Made by a program: the position numbers and the translations under genes
The notes under the pieces: model-generated
What the model was told of the DNA's origin: nothing
Database searches by the model: none
Seen by the model: only the letters and a program-made list of their open reading frames with translations
In this document: positions 7,473 through 16,216 of the stretch, piece after piece
How the letters are laid out: every line of letters begins with the position of its first letter
How positions within the stretch are numbered: the first letter of the stretch is position 1
Assembly (NCBI GenBank): GCA_030016385.1
Contig: JASEJN010000036.1
Coordinates: 1-36,305 of the forward strand
DNA: 36,305 nucleotides
Direction of reading: 5' to 3'
DNA from: Clostridiales bacterium
GTDB lineage: Bacteria > Bacillota > Clostridia > Clostridiales > Oxobacteraceae

Positions 7473-8854
7473 TGGATAGAATGAAGAGGACTCCTGTCCG
7501 CGAGCAGGATCCCAAGGAAAGAATAAAAAACTTTAATGAAGTAAGCTTTGGATACAATGAAGAGGAAGCTGTAAAGGAAGCCAGCAGATGCCTTAACTGC
7601 AAAAAGCCGATGTGTGTTACAAACTGTCCTGTATCCATAAGCATACCAAAATTTATACACTGCGTGAAAAACCGTGACTTCAAGGAAGCTGCGAGAATAA
7701 TCGCCGAGTCAAGCGCACTGCCGGCCGTATGCGGCAGGGTATGCCCGCAGGAAACGCAATGTGAGGGGAAATGCGTACTGGGAATTAAAGGTGAACCTAT
7801 AGCAATCGGCAAACTTGAGAGATTTGTAGCCGATTGGTCAAGAGAACACGATATAAGTTTCACCGACATTAAAGAAAAAAAGAACAAAAAGGTTGCGGTA
7901 ATAGGCAGCGGCCCTTCCGGACTTACCTGTGCCGGAGACCTTGCCAAAATGGGATACGATGTTACAATCTTTGAGGCATTGCATAAGGCAGGCGGTGTTT
8001 TAGTATACGGAATACCGGAATTCAGGCTGCCAAAGGATACGGTCGTAAAACATGAAATCAATAATTTAAAGAAATTAGGCGTCCACATCGAGACGGATGT
8101 TTTAATAGGAAGGACGATAACCGTTGACCAGCTTCTGAATGAAGAGGGTTTCGATGCCGTATTCATAGGCTCGGGCGCAGGGCTTCCTAAATTTATGGGA
8201 ATACCCGGTGAGAATTTGAACGGCGTATTCTCTGCAAACGAATTCTTAACGAGAAGCAACCTGATGAAGGCATATAGAGAAGATTATTCCACCCCCATTA
8301 AAGCAGGTAAAATAACAGCCGTAGTAGGTGGAGGAAACGTCGCAATGGATGCTGCAAGGACAGCGCTCAGGTTGGGTTCGACAGTGCATATAGTATACAG
8401 GAGATCTTTTGAGGAAATCCCTGCAAGAGCTGAAGAAGTCCAGCATGCAAAGGATGAAGGTGTAATATTCGATATTCTAACCAATCCTGTTGAAATAATA
8501 GGTGATGAAAAAGGCTGGGTCAAGGGAATTAAATGCGTAAGAATGAAGCTTGGAGAGCCTGATGAATCCGGTAGAAAAAGGCCTGTAAAAATTGAAGGCT
8601 CCGAATTTATAATGGATGTTGATACGGTAATAATGGCACTTGGAACGTCTCCAAACCCTCTTATCGCATCAACCACAAAGGGCCTTGAGACAAATAAAAG
8701 AAACTGCATAGTGGCTGAGGAAGAAACAGGCCTTACATCAAGAAATGGAATATACGCCGGAGGAGATGCCGTAACGGGATCCGCAACAGTTATACTCGCA
8801 ATGGGAGCTGGTAAAAAAGCTGCTAAAGCCATAGATGAATATCTTAGCAAATAA
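7469..8854 (+). CDS. nfnB: NADH-dependent reduced ferredoxin:NADP+ oxidoreductase, subunit B (GltA-like)
   Basis: A 461-residue flavoprotein of the glutamate-synthase small-subunit family. The N-terminal cysteine-rich part (Cys41, 44, 49, 53 and Cys88, 92, 98, 102) would hold two [4Fe-4S] clusters. An FAD-binding GSGPSGL motif (about 147-153) and an NADPH-site Rossmann motif VVGGGNVAMDAA follow, and the chain ends with the second FAD motif YAGGDAVTGSATVILAMGAG. This subunit carries the bifurcating FAD. It overlaps nfnA by 4 bp, which indicates translational coupling. No glutamate synthase large subunit is nearby, so NfnB is preferred over GltD. A strong hairpin ends the operon. Confidence 0.92.
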   Translation: MMDRMKRTPVREQDPKERIKNFNEVSFGYNEEEAVKEASRCLNCKKPMCVTNCPVSISIPKFIHCVKNRDFKEAARIIAESSALPAVCGRVCPQETQCEGKCVLGIKGEPIAIGKLERFVADWSREHDISFTDIKEKKNKKVAVIGSGPSGLTCAGDLAKMGYDVTIFEALHKAGGVLVYGIPEFRLPKDTVVKHEINNLKKLGVHIETDVLIGRTITVDQLLNEEGFDAVFIGSGAGLPKFMGIPGENLNGVFSANEFLTRSNLMKAYREDYSTPIKAGKITAVVGGGNVAMDAARTALRLGSTVHIVYRRSFEEIPARAEEVQHAKDEGVIFDILTNPVEIIGDEKGWVKGIKCVRMKLGEPDESGRKRPVKIEGSEFIMDVDTVIMALGTSPNPLIASTTKGLETNKRNCIVAEEETGLTSRNGIYAGGDAVTGSATVILAMGAGKKAAKAIDEYLSK

Positions 8855-8862
8855 TATTTTAA

Positions 8863-8900
8863 GCAAATAAAAAAGAGGCAAATGCCTCTTTTTTATTTGC
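8863..8900. terminator. Bidirectional terminator between nfnB and ftsH
   Basis: A perfect 18-bp inverted repeat with arms GCAAATAAAAAAGAGGCA and a 2-nt centre. It gives a GC-topped stem with a T-run on both strands, placed between two convergent genes (nfnB ends 8854, ftsH ends 8905). Confidence 0.93.
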
Positions 8901-8904
8901 TATC

Positions 8905-10728
8905 TTAAACCGCCGCGTTAAATACCTCTTCAAACTCTTCTGCTTCAAGCTTTTCTTTCTCGAGAAGAGCCCCAGCCACTTTTTCAAGTTTGTTCATATT
9001 TTGTTTCAACAATGTTTCAGCCTTATGATAAGAATCCTCGATTATATTTCTTATTTCCTTATCTATCTGAGCTGCCACCTCTTCGCTGTAGTCCCTGCCC
9101 CTTGTAAAGTCACGGCCCAAAAACACCTCATCGCGCGGACTTCCAAACGTCATAGGTCCAAGCCTATCGCTCATGCCATACTCTGTTACCATCTTTCTTG
9201 CAAGAGTTGTAGCCCTTTCAATATCATTTGTCGCTCCTGTGCTTATATCGTTAAGCACAAGTTTTTCGGCTGCGCGGCCGCCAAGCAGACCGATAATCTC
9301 AATGGATAAATCCGATTTAGACGTATAATTTTTATCCTCTTCAGGAAGCTGAAGGGTATAACCTCCCGCTCTCCCCCTCGGTATTATACTGATCTGATGT
9401 ATAGGGTTCGCACCAGGCAGAAGCTTCATAACCACGGCATGGCCGGCCTCATGGAATGCTGTAAGCCTTTTTTCCTTTTCGCTCATAACCTTGCTTCTTT
9501 TTTCAGGACCTGCAAGCACTCTTGTTATGGATTCCTCAAGTTCCTGCATGCCTATCATTTTTTTATTTTTCCTCACAGCCAAAAGCGCTGCTTCATTCAT
9601 AAGGTTCTCCAGGTCCGCACCTGTAAATCCGGGAGTTCTCTTTGCCAGTATCGAAAGATCAACTTCACTTTCAAGAGGTTTACCTTTCGAATGCACCTTT
9701 AGTATTGCTTCTCTTCCCTTTATATCGGGAATACCCACGACAATCTGCCTGTCAAACCTGCCCGGACGCAGAAGCGCCGGATCGAGTACATCAGGTCTGT
9801 TTGTCGCAGCGATTATTATAACACCTTCGTTTACTCCAAATCCATCCATCTCAACCAATAACTGATTTAACGTCTGTTCTCTTTCATCATGTCCGCCGCC
9901 AAGACCTGCACCTCTTTGCCTTCCGACGGCATCTATCTCATCTATAAATACGATGCTTGGGGAATTCTTTTTTGCCTGTTCGAATAGATCTCTCACCCTC
10001 GATGCTCCAACACCGACAAACATCTCAACAAAGTCAGAACCGCTTATGCTGAAAAACGGCACCCCCGCCTCACCTGCGACAGCTTTTGCAAGGAGCGTTT
10101 TACCTGTTCCCGGAGGCCCTACTAATAAAACGCCTCTGGGTATCCTTGCCCCAAGCTCAATATAGCGCCTCGGCTCTTTTAAAAAGTCAACTATCTCCTC
10201 AAGCTCAGCCTTTTCTTCATCTGCCCCTGCCACATCGTCAAAAGTCACTCTCTTTTTTTCATTTGTCACCATACGGGCTCTGCTTTTACCAAAGGACATA
10301 ACTCCGCGTCCTCCGCCACCGCTCTGTGACTGCTGCCAGAAGATAAACCAAAATGCTATTATAAAAATGACAAGAACTACCGTAGGAAGCATTGTAACCC
10401 AAAACGGCAAAGGTTGTGTGGGAATATCGGCAATCTTTATGGATTCATCAGGTATATTATTCTGTGTCATTATATCTTTTACATCTTTATAAAAATCCCT
10501 TCCATCCAGCACCAGTACATTAAACTGCTCTCCGGATTTAAGTACCCCTGTTACCTTTGTTTCAGCGATATTTAATTCACTTACCTGCTTTTGTTTTACA
10601 GCCGTCAGCAATTCGCTTTTAGTCATGTCTTTTTTTGTCTTTCCACCACTACTGAATATATCTGCAGCTAAAAAAATCGCAATAATTATCAATATCCACA
10701 GGCTGGCACTACGAAGCATTTTTTTCAT
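8905..10728 (-). CDS. ftsH: ATP-dependent zinc metalloprotease FtsH
   Basis: A 607-residue membrane-anchored AAA+ protease that degrades misfolded membrane proteins and short-lived regulators. It has membrane helices at about residues 9-22 and 108-131 flanking an extracytoplasmic domain, Walker A GPPGTGKT (204-211), Walker B with DEID (263-266), the second region of homology with the arginine finger (RPGRFDR, 321-327) and the zinc motif HEAGH (426-430). It starts at an ATG after GGGGGG. It follows spoIIE, tilS and hpt as in Bacillus but has its own extended -10 promoter at 10773-10801. Confidence 0.98.
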   Translation of the reverse strand: MKKMLRSASLWILIIIAIFLAADIFSSGGKTKKDMTKSELLTAVKQKQVSELNIAETKVTGVLKSGEQFNVLVLDGRDFYKDVKDIMTQNNIPDESIKIADIPTQPLPFWVTMLPTVVLVIFIIAFWFIFWQQSQSGGGGRGVMSFGKSRARMVTNEKKRVTFDDVAGADEEKAELEEIVDFLKEPRRYIELGARIPRGVLLVGPPGTGKTLLAKAVAGEAGVPFFSISGSDFVEMFVGVGASRVRDLFEQAKKNSPSIVFIDEIDAVGRQRGAGLGGGHDEREQTLNQLLVEMDGFGVNEGVIIIAATNRPDVLDPALLRPGRFDRQIVVGIPDIKGREAILKVHSKGKPLESEVDLSILAKRTPGFTGADLENLMNEAALLAVRKNKKMIGMQELEESITRVLAGPEKRSKVMSEKEKRLTAFHEAGHAVVMKLLPGANPIHQISIIPRGRAGGYTLQLPEEDKNYTSKSDLSIEIIGLLGGRAAEKLVLNDISTGATNDIERATTLARKMVTEYGMSDRLGPMTFGSPRDEVFLGRDFTRGRDYSEEVAAQIDKEIRNIIEDSYHKAETLLKQNMNKLEKVAGALLEKEKLEAEEFEEVFNAAV

Positions 10729-10772
10729 AGCTAGCCCCCCTTTCTAATCTAGCATGTTTTTAACAATTATTA

Positions 10773-10801
10773 ATTTTAGCATAACAAAATAGCAAATACA
10801 A
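10773..10801 (-). promoter_or_regulatory. Extended -10 promoter of ftsH
   Basis: -35 TTGTAT (10796-10801), a 17-bp spacer ending in TGC and -10 TAAAAT (10773-10778), about 45 bp before the ftsH start. A 9-bp repeat marking the MITE insertion begins 8 bp beyond the -35. Confidence 0.6.
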
Positions 10802-10818
10802 ATATTTGTTTACTTTAC

Positions 10819-10917
10819 CTTCAATCCATAATTTGAAATCAGGCATAAATAGGATTATGTTATTTTGAGCGGCGAATAAGTGTTCAAAATGACATAAGTT
10901 CATATTACGAATCGAAG
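10819..10917 (-). repeat. MITE-like repeat, long form, copy 3, with perfect 9-bp target duplication
   Basis: A 99-bp element with ends CTTCAATCCATAAT and ATTACGAATCGAAG (11 of 14 pair) and a strong central hairpin (TTATGTTATTTTGA against TTCAAAATGACATAA). The same nine bases, TTACTTTAC, lie directly on both sides (10810-10818 and 10918-10926), as expected after transposition. It has no coding capacity. It lies between hpt and the ftsH promoter, in the opposite orientation to copy 2. Confidence 0.92.
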
Positions 10918-10981
10918 TTACTTTACTCCGGTTACATATTTTATATTCAAAAAATAATTATTCCAATCAAGGCTAAAGAAA

Positions 10982-11527
10982 TTATTTCGTTTCATACACT
11001 TCTTTCTTAAGTATTCCGATAAACGGAAGATTTCTGTATCTTTCTGCATAATCAAGCCCGTATCCTATAACAAATGCATCTGGGATTTTGAAGCCTTCAT
11101 ATTTGATATCAAGGTTAACCATTCTTCTGTCCGGCTTATCCAAAAGGCAGCATATTTCAACATCTGCAGGCTTTCTCGAATTCAGATTGCCGAGCAGATA
11201 CTTCAACGTATACCCCGTATCTATGATATCTTCGACGATCAAAACATGCTTGTTCTCGATATCTGAATCCAGATCCTTCAATATCCTCACAACACCGGAT
11301 GATTGGGTAGAGCTTCCATAGCTCGATACAGCCATAAAATCCATAGTGCAGTCAACTGTTATTTCCCTCATAAGATCTGCCATAAAGGGTACGGATCCCT
11401 TTAATACTCCTATAAGCATGAGATCTTTATTTTCATAATCCTTTGAAATTTGTTTGCCAAGCTCGGCTATTCTCTCGGCAAGCCTCTCTTTTGTTATCAA
11501 AACTTCCTGTACATCATCATTTAGCAT
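10982..11527 (-). CDS. hpt: Hypoxanthine phosphoribosyltransferase
   Basis: A 181-residue purine salvage enzyme that makes IMP or GMP from hypoxanthine or guanine and PRPP. The PRPP-binding motif VEDIIDTG is at 98-105, with an upstream LKGSVPFMADL loop and a C-terminal FVIGYGLDYAERYRNLP block typical of bacterial HPRTs. Its ribosome site (GGGGG) lies over the end of tilS, with only 4 bp between the two genes, so they are cotranscribed and probably coupled. The tilS-hpt-ftsH order is widely conserved in Bacillota. Confidence 0.97.
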   Translation of the reverse strand: MLNDDVQEVLITKERLAERIAELGKQISKDYENKDLMLIGVLKGSVPFMADLMREITVDCTMDFMAVSSYGSSTQSSGVVRILKDLDSDIENKHVLIVEDIIDTGYTLKYLLGNLNSRKPADVEICCLLDKPDRRMVNLDIKYEGFKIPDAFVIGYGLDYAERYRNLPFIGILKKEVYETK

Positions 11528-11531
11528 TTTA

Positions 11532-12920
11532 TTAAACCCCCAACCTTTTATACGCGAGTTTCAACACTCTTCTTGTGTTTTCATCGATCTTAAAACTGTC
11601 ACTCATCTTTAACCCCACAGCCCATAAAATTTCTCTTCCACAGGATATCAAAGGTACTTTATTCCTTTCATTCCTCGGAATCTTGCTGTCTATAAATATT
11701 TCCTTCAACTTCTTTTTATATCTCATTCCTAATGGTACTATGCAATCCCCATCATGCCTTGATCTTACATATAGCTTATACTTTATTTTATCATAATCAA
11801 AATATTTAACAAATGAATCCGCCTTTTTATAATCAATATCACTGCCTATGATTTCAGCTCTTATCTCTCCTCCGATCTCAGGAATTTTCGTAACGCCCGG
11901 TACCGACATATCATAACAAAACGGCCTTATACTACCATTGCCGGATTTATCGATACATAAGATTTCATAGCTTATAATAGCTTTAATATCGCCGGGAAGT
12001 TCAACGGCACCTCCTGTAGCGCCCTGCTTAATTATAGAAAGTATCAGTTCTATGTGTTTATTTTCTATTTCATTTAAATCTCCCTTGACAGAAAATATAG
12101 CCCTCCTTATTATTCTTTTTTTTATTGAATCATGCAAATTCCGGATGTCATTTATATTTATATCCACACGATGGTTTTTTATATATGCAATCTTTTCAAA
12201 AATCCCATCGGAATATTCATTTATAAAATCATTGTCCTCAGATACCAAACTTGCCGTATTTGAAAGTGATAGTTCAATTCTTTTATTAAAGTTTTTTTTA
12301 ATATATGGAATCAGTTCAAGCCTTATTTTATTTCTCGTATAAACAGGTACGAAGTTGGTTCTGTCAATCCTCGGGGCAATATCGTTTTCCCTGCAATATT
12401 TTTCTATATCTTCTCTCATCGTAAACAGCAGCGGCCTTATATAAAGCATGTCGCGAACAGGCTTTATTCCGCACAGTCCGTCAAGTCCCGCACCCCTTAT
12501 CATCCTCATCAGTATAGTTTCCGCCTGATCATTCATATTGTGGGCAAGCGCAATTTTATTAGCTCCTATTTTTTTCGCGATATCACAAAAAAAAATGTAC
12601 CTTTCTCTTCTGCCTGCCTCCTCAGTGGATAACCCATCTTTTTCGGCCATACTATTTATATCGGCATATTTGATCGAATAAGGTATATTAAATTTTATGC
12701 AAAAATTTTTAACATACTCAGTATCAAGATCGGCTTCCATTCCCCGCAGCATGTGATTTAAATGGGCGGCATGAATCTTCAAACAATATTCATCTTTTAA
12801 GGTATATAAAAGATGGAGCAGTGCCATGGAATCCGGCCCGCCGGATACCCCGACAACCACTACATCACCTTTTTTCAGCATATTATATTTTTTAATTGTA
12901 TTTAAAGCGCTCTGTAACAT
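11532..12920 (-). CDS. tilS: tRNA(Ile)-lysidine synthase
   Basis: A 462-residue enzyme that attaches lysine to C34 of tRNA-Ile(CAU), changing its decoding from AUG to AUA. The N-terminal PP-loop SGGPDS (about 26-31) binds ATP; a conserved HAAHLNHMLRG block follows, and the C-terminal domain (SRHDGDCIVPLGMRYKKKLKEIF) binds tRNA. I chose the ATG at 12920, which has GGGTG 5 nt upstream; a TTG 24 nt earlier is in frame but has no ribosome site. It is read from its own promoter (12980-13008), separated from spoIIE by a terminator. Confidence 0.95.
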   Translation of the reverse strand: MLQSALNTIKKYNMLKKGDVVVVGVSGGPDSMALLHLLYTLKDEYCLKIHAAHLNHMLRGMEADLDTEYVKNFCIKFNIPYSIKYADINSMAEKDGLSTEEAGRRERYIFFCDIAKKIGANKIALAHNMNDQAETILMRMIRGAGLDGLCGIKPVRDMLYIRPLLFTMREDIEKYCRENDIAPRIDRTNFVPVYTRNKIRLELIPYIKKNFNKRIELSLSNTASLVSEDNDFINEYSDGIFEKIAYIKNHRVDININDIRNLHDSIKKRIIRRAIFSVKGDLNEIENKHIELILSIIKQGATGGAVELPGDIKAIISYEILCIDKSGNGSIRPFCYDMSVPGVTKIPEIGGEIRAEIIGSDIDYKKADSFVKYFDYDKIKYKLYVRSRHDGDCIVPLGMRYKKKLKEIFIDSKIPRNERNKVPLISCGREILWAVGLKMSDSFKIDENTRRVLKLAYKRLGV

Positions 12921-12979
12921 AATTTCACCCGAGTCAATTTTCAATAGCGACCAAAGTTTTAGTACAAGTATATATGAAT

Positions 12980-13008
12980 ATAATATATTTTATCATATAT
13001 TTTGTAAA
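12980..13008 (-). promoter_or_regulatory. Promoter of tilS-hpt
   Basis: -35 TTTACA (13003-13008), a 17-bp spacer and -10 TATTAT (12980-12985), about 60 bp before the tilS ATG and downstream of the spoIIE terminator. The region is AT-rich, which lowers certainty. Confidence 0.5.
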
Positions 13009-13065
13009 CACTATAATAAAATTCTCTCCCTATAACGCAAAATATATTCTACAGCGGATAGCAAA

Positions 13066-13104
13066 TATAAAAGAACGGGGAGGTTATTTCCCCATTCTTT
13101 TATA
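13066..13104 (-). terminator. Terminator overlapping the spoIIE stop codon
   Basis: TATAAAAGAACGGGG pairs with CCCCATTCTTTTATA, one G-T pair aside, and gives a T-rich trailing arm on the minus strand. The spoIIE stop (13100-13102) lies inside the stem. Confidence 0.85.
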
Positions 13105-15511
13105 AGACTTGCCATATTTTAGATACCATTACGGTCATATCATCAGGTATGCCTCCTTTATTTCTTTCCTTTGCTTTTTCTATTATCATGTTTGCAATTT
13201 CCTGGGGATTTTTGCTTTTAATCTCTTCAAGGATGCCTATGACCCATTCCGTGTCAACCTTACCTCCCACATCCAAGACTCCATCTGTCATCATAATAAC
13301 AAAATCCCCATCCGACAGCCTTTCCTTTTTTATTTCCAGATCGACATCATTTAATATGCCTATGGGAAGGGTAGTGGAATTAATTGTTTCTATAGTCCCG
13401 TTCTCTCTTTTTATAAAAGTGGATACTGCTCCTATTTTTATAAACTCGATATCCCCAGTGTAAAGATCTGCAACTGCAAGATCTATCGTAGCATATTCAT
13501 CATCCTGTGATCTTAAAACCATAGCGGAATTTATCGCCTTGAGAGCAGTCGATTTATCAAAGCCGGCTTCAAGATATTTCTCAAGAAGACTTACGGCAGC
13601 ATTGCTTTCAATTGCTGCGGCGGGTCCGGTGCCCATGCCGTCGCTTAAAAGCATCATATACTTACCGTCATTCAACTCCAGGAATGAGTAATTGTCGCCC
13701 GATATACCTCCTTCATCCTTGACCACTCTTGAAATTCCGGTGGATACCTGATATTTTACATCCTCAATAAGTTTGAAACAGCATATTAAAGTACCTTCTT
13801 TTATGGCACAGGGCCTGCTGTCCCTTTTCATTTTTCTGTTTAAAACCTTCGATACCGCAGGGCATATATCCTTTACGCATTCCCTTTTCCCAAGACATGC
13901 CTTTTTATATATATTAACCTCATATTTATCGTTTTCATCCCTTGTAACAATAATATCTTCAAACAGCAATCCAGCTTTATCCAAGGTAGCTGCAAGCTCT
14001 TCCTCCACATCATTTTTAAACATAATATCTTTTTTTATTTCATCGGAAAGCTTCTTCAATATTCCATTGATGCCGTCTATCTGTTCACATATTACCCTCT
14101 TTCCCTCCAGTGCCTTCCTTCTCCATTTGTAATTCATTCTGTACAACTCATATACATAATTGCCGGCTTTGATTAATTGACCGACCTTCAGGCAGTTCTT
14201 CTTCAATATATCAGGTACGGTATCCATATCTACACGGCCATCCGTCTGTATCACATCCACCATTTGGAATACTCCCTGGTATGTATTATAAAAATCCCTC
14301 TTCCAGCAAATGTTTTTGGCTTCGCAGTTGGAACACACCCTGTCTACGATAGAGCTTATTACACTGCTTATTTCGCTGCCCTCACGGAGCTTTTCAGTAT
14401 GCTCGTTATCCTGGAGCGTTTTTGAAAGTTCATCGAATACATCCGCAGTATGCAGGATTCTGCCCCTTATTATATCTTTTATCCTTTCAACATAGGACTG
14501 CTGTTCTATAAATTTTTCGGCAGAAGAGCCTGCATACGGTATCGCTTTTTTAAGGACGGATACGGGAAAGATCAAGAATATAAAAATACCTGTGATCAAG
14601 TCCGTAAAATTTACCACATTCCTAAAATTTCCAAGATAAAAAGCTATAATCATATCCCCCATCATAAATCCTATACCGGAACCAACTTTACCCATATCCT
14701 TGAATATACCAGAAAGCATTCCGGCTAAGGCATATGCCGATAAAATCTGGGGCGCGTTGCTCTGCGACATACATGTAATTATACCTATTGTCGTTCCGAT
14801 AGCAGCCCCGACTCCCGGTCCCTGCCCATATGCCGCGGCTGTTATCACAAATACGGAGAGCACCGTCTTTAACGCTATGCCGAATATATATATGTTCGAA
14901 AGCCCCGATATGACCGCCCCGCAAATGATAGACAGGCATATTATCTCTTCATTTGACAGCACTTTTCTTCTCTTTCTTTCCGATATTACAGGTATCGAAT
15001 AATTATATATGTAGACAAGAGCCATTACTATTGAAGAATCAAATAATGAAAGCAGAACGTATAAAGACACGAACGCCCCGTTTAAAATTAAACCGTACAT
15101 GAGAGATATCGTTAGATTTACAGAAAAAGCAATAAACGATACCTTGAATGTGGATGTTTTTTTGTTGAGTTTGAAGATTCTGGCGGATAAAAATACCGCC
15201 GCCAGCGCGATAACAGACTCGACAGGCTTATATGTCCCACCTGCCGTCAGCGACCCTGCTACTATGCCTATACCTATGATGCTCGCACTTTTTATCCCCA
15301 TAGTCGCTGCTGCGGATATTAAAAATGAGGTGCCAAAGGGAGATATCATATTCATTATAGAAACTCTCCCCATGAAAAAGCCTATTACAGTAAGCAATAA
15401 AGTTGAATCTTCAGCATAGTATATAATCTTTTTATACAAGCTATTCTTACTATGCTTGCTCGTATCGGTATGATACATCTTTTCCCGCGCATTATTTAAA
15501 ACATTTTCCAT
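13100..15511 (-). CDS. spoIIE: Stage II sporulation protein E, PP2C phosphatase
   Basis: An 803-residue protein, close to the usual 820-830. The N-terminal 320 residues form about ten membrane helices, a central region links to the septum, and a C-terminal PP2C phosphatase domain (from about 590) carries the metal ligands: SDGMGTG (Asp624), MTDGVLD (Asp743) and GIPDDMT (Asp790-791). The phosphatase dephosphorylates SpoIIAA in the forespore and so releases sigma-F; the membrane part acts at the polar septum. The ATG follows GGTGAGGTT. The promoter at 15547-15579 has the Spo0A-type 21-bp spacer. tilS lies directly downstream, without the small genes (yabS, yabT) that intervene in Bacillus subtilis. 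Confidence 0.97.
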   Translation of the reverse strand: MENVLNNAREKMYHTDTSKHSKNSLYKKIIYYAEDSTLLLTVIGFFMGRVSIMNMISPFGTSFLISAAATMGIKSASIIGIGIVAGSLTAGGTYKPVESVIALAAVFLSARIFKLNKKTSTFKVSFIAFSVNLTISLMYGLILNGAFVSLYVLLSLFDSSIVMALVYIYNYSIPVISERKRRKVLSNEEIICLSIICGAVISGLSNIYIFGIALKTVLSVFVITAAAYGQGPGVGAAIGTTIGIITCMSQSNAPQILSAYALAGMLSGIFKDMGKVGSGIGFMMGDMIIAFYLGNFRNVVNFTDLITGIFIFLIFPVSVLKKAIPYAGSSAEKFIEQQSYVERIKDIIRGRILHTADVFDELSKTLQDNEHTEKLREGSEISSVISSIVDRVCSNCEAKNICWKRDFYNTYQGVFQMVDVIQTDGRVDMDTVPDILKKNCLKVGQLIKAGNYVYELYRMNYKWRRKALEGKRVICEQIDGINGILKKLSDEIKKDIMFKNDVEEELAATLDKAGLLFEDIIVTRDENDKYEVNIYKKACLGKRECVKDICPAVSKVLNRKMKRDSRPCAIKEGTLICCFKLIEDVKYQVSTGISRVVKDEGGISGDNYSFLELNDGKYMMLLSDGMGTGPAAAIESNAAVSLLEKYLEAGFDKSTALKAINSAMVLRSQDDEYATIDLAVADLYTGDIEFIKIGAVSTFIKRENGTIETINSTTLPIGILNDVDLEIKKERLSDGDFVIMMTDGVLDVGGKVDTEWVIGILEEIKSKNPQEIANMIIEKAKERNKGGIPDDMTVMVSKIWQVL

Positions 15512-15546
15512 AACCTCACCACCCGTTTCCTTATTTTGGTAAGGCT

Positions 15547-15579
15547 ATTATACCATGTATATTCCATAATGTTTGTCAT
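15547..15579 (-). promoter_or_regulatory. Spo0A-type spoIIE promoter, 21-bp spacer
   Basis: -10 TATAAT (15547-15552) preceded by TGG, and -35-like ATGACA (15574-15579), with 21 bp between them. Sigma-A promoters normally have about 17 bp; the Bacillus subtilis spoIIE promoter is known for this same 21-bp gap and needs Spo0A~P. The -10 lies about 35 bp before the spoIIE start. Confidence 0.65.
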
Positions 15580-15581
15580 TA

Positions 15582-15651
15582 TGTCGCAGTTAAAAATTTT
15601 TTTGAACGACAAATATTAGTTTATTTAATTAAACGGACTTAACATTCGACT
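15582..15651 (-). promoter_or_regulatory. Candidate Spo0A boxes upstream of spoIIE
   Basis: Three sequences resemble the 0A box TGTCGAA: TGTCGCA on the plus strand (15582-15588, touching the -35), TGTCGTT on the minus strand (15605-15611) and AGTCGAA on the minus strand (15645-15651). Each differs from consensus at one or two bases. Their clustering over the unusual promoter makes them plausible. Confidence 0.5.
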
Positions 15652-15760
15652 AAAATAAAATGTTTTCTTTACTTATCCACAGTTAAATGGTCATCATTCA
15701 GTATTTAATAGAGATAAAAAATATACCTAAAAAAACTAACACCGCAGATTGACAAAAAAT

Positions 15761-15787
15761 AAAAAAACAGCTGATATGCTGCTTTTT
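15761..15787 (-). terminator. Terminator of the tRNA operon
   Basis: On the minus strand AAAGCAGC pairs with GCTGTTTT around a 6-nt loop, followed by a long T-run. It lies 5 bp past the last tRNA. Confidence 0.8.
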
Positions 15788-15791
15788 AAAA

Positions 15792-15868
15792 TGGTAGCGG
15801 CGGTGGGACTCGAACCTACGACCCTTCGGGTATGAACCGAATGCTCTAGCCAACTAAGCTACGCCGCC
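15792..15868 (-). tRNA. tRNA-Met (CAT), elongator
   Basis: A 77-nt cloverleaf with encoded CCA. The acceptor stem GGCGGCG pairs with CGCCGCT (G-U at the end). The anticodon stem TTCGG/CCGAA holds the loop TTCATAC, giving anticodon CAT, and the T-loop GGTTCGAGTCC is standard. It lacks initiator features. tRNA-Ile with a modified CAT anticodon is the alternative, but the body looks like clostridial elongator Met. It is the last of three tRNAs in one transcript. Confidence 0.93.
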
Positions 15869-15873
15869 ATATC

Positions 15874-15950
<77 letters not shown>

Positions 15951-15955
15951 ATATT

Positions 15956-16045
15956 TGGTGCCGGAAACCGGGATCGAACCGGTACGGTCTTTAAGGGACC
16001 GCAGGATTTTAAGTCCTGTGCGTCTGCCAGTTCCGCCACTCCGGC
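15956..16045 (-). tRNA. tRNA-Leu (TAA)
   Basis: A 90-nt class II tRNA with encoded CCA. The anticodon stem CAGGA/TCCTG holds the loop CTTAAAA (anticodon TAA), the long variable arm is GCGGTCCCTTAAAGACCGT, and the acceptor GCCGGAG pairs with TTCCGGC. It is the first gene of the tRNA operon. Confidence 0.97.
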
Positions 16046-16050
16046 ATTGT

Positions 16051-16079
16051 GGCGTGTATCAGGATCACCGTTCCACGCC
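16051..16079 (-). other. Hairpin in the tRNA precursor leader
   Basis: GGCGTG (16051-16056) and CACGCC (16074-16079) form an inverted repeat just upstream of tRNA-Leu, inside the predicted transcript. It may guide 5' processing; its function is unknown. Confidence 0.4.
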
Positions 16080-16092
16080 CTGCTGCTATTAT

Positions 16093-16121
16093 AGTATAGC
16101 ATCGGGTTTTAATCTTTTCAA
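16093..16121 (-). promoter_or_regulatory. Promoter of the tRNA operon
   Basis: -35 TTGAAA (16116-16121), a 17-bp spacer ending in TGC and -10 TATACT (16093-16098), an extended -10 promoter about 47 bp before tRNA-Leu. Confidence 0.75.
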
Positions 16122-16138
16122 GTATTTTTTATTATTTT

Positions 16139-16210
16139 CTCCGATTCGCAATTTGAGCTTATGTTATTTTGAACACTCATTCGCCAGATTCAAATTTTGT
16201 AAGTTCTAAG
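16139..16210 (+). repeat. MITE-like repeat, short form, copy 4
   Basis: Starts CTCCGATTCGCAAT, continues through TTATGTTATTTTGAACACTC and ends GTAAGTTCTAAG. It is nearly identical to copies 1 and 6. It lies between the tRNA promoter and the ppx stop codon, and weak similarity to copy 6 continues to about 16217, the first base of the ppx stop. I found no flanking direct repeat. Confidence 0.85.
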
Positions 16211-16216
16211 ACCCGC

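Noticed and set aside
7363..8259. A long minus-strand frame of 298 codons opposite nfnB
   Set aside because: It is a shadow of the nfnA/nfnB coding strand, with a composition typical of antisense frames and no recognisable domain.
7469..8854. Glutamate synthase small subunit (GltD)
   Set aside because: The gene overlaps an NfnA-type subunit with the Asp-Cys3 iron-sulfur spacing, and no large subunit is present, so NfnB is the better name.
15792..15868. tRNA-Ile2 (CAT, lysidine-modified) reading of the first tRNA, suggested by tilS nearby
   Set aside because: The acceptor and anticodon stems fit clostridial elongator tRNA-Met better; the nearness of tilS is part of a conserved gene order, not evidence for the substrate.
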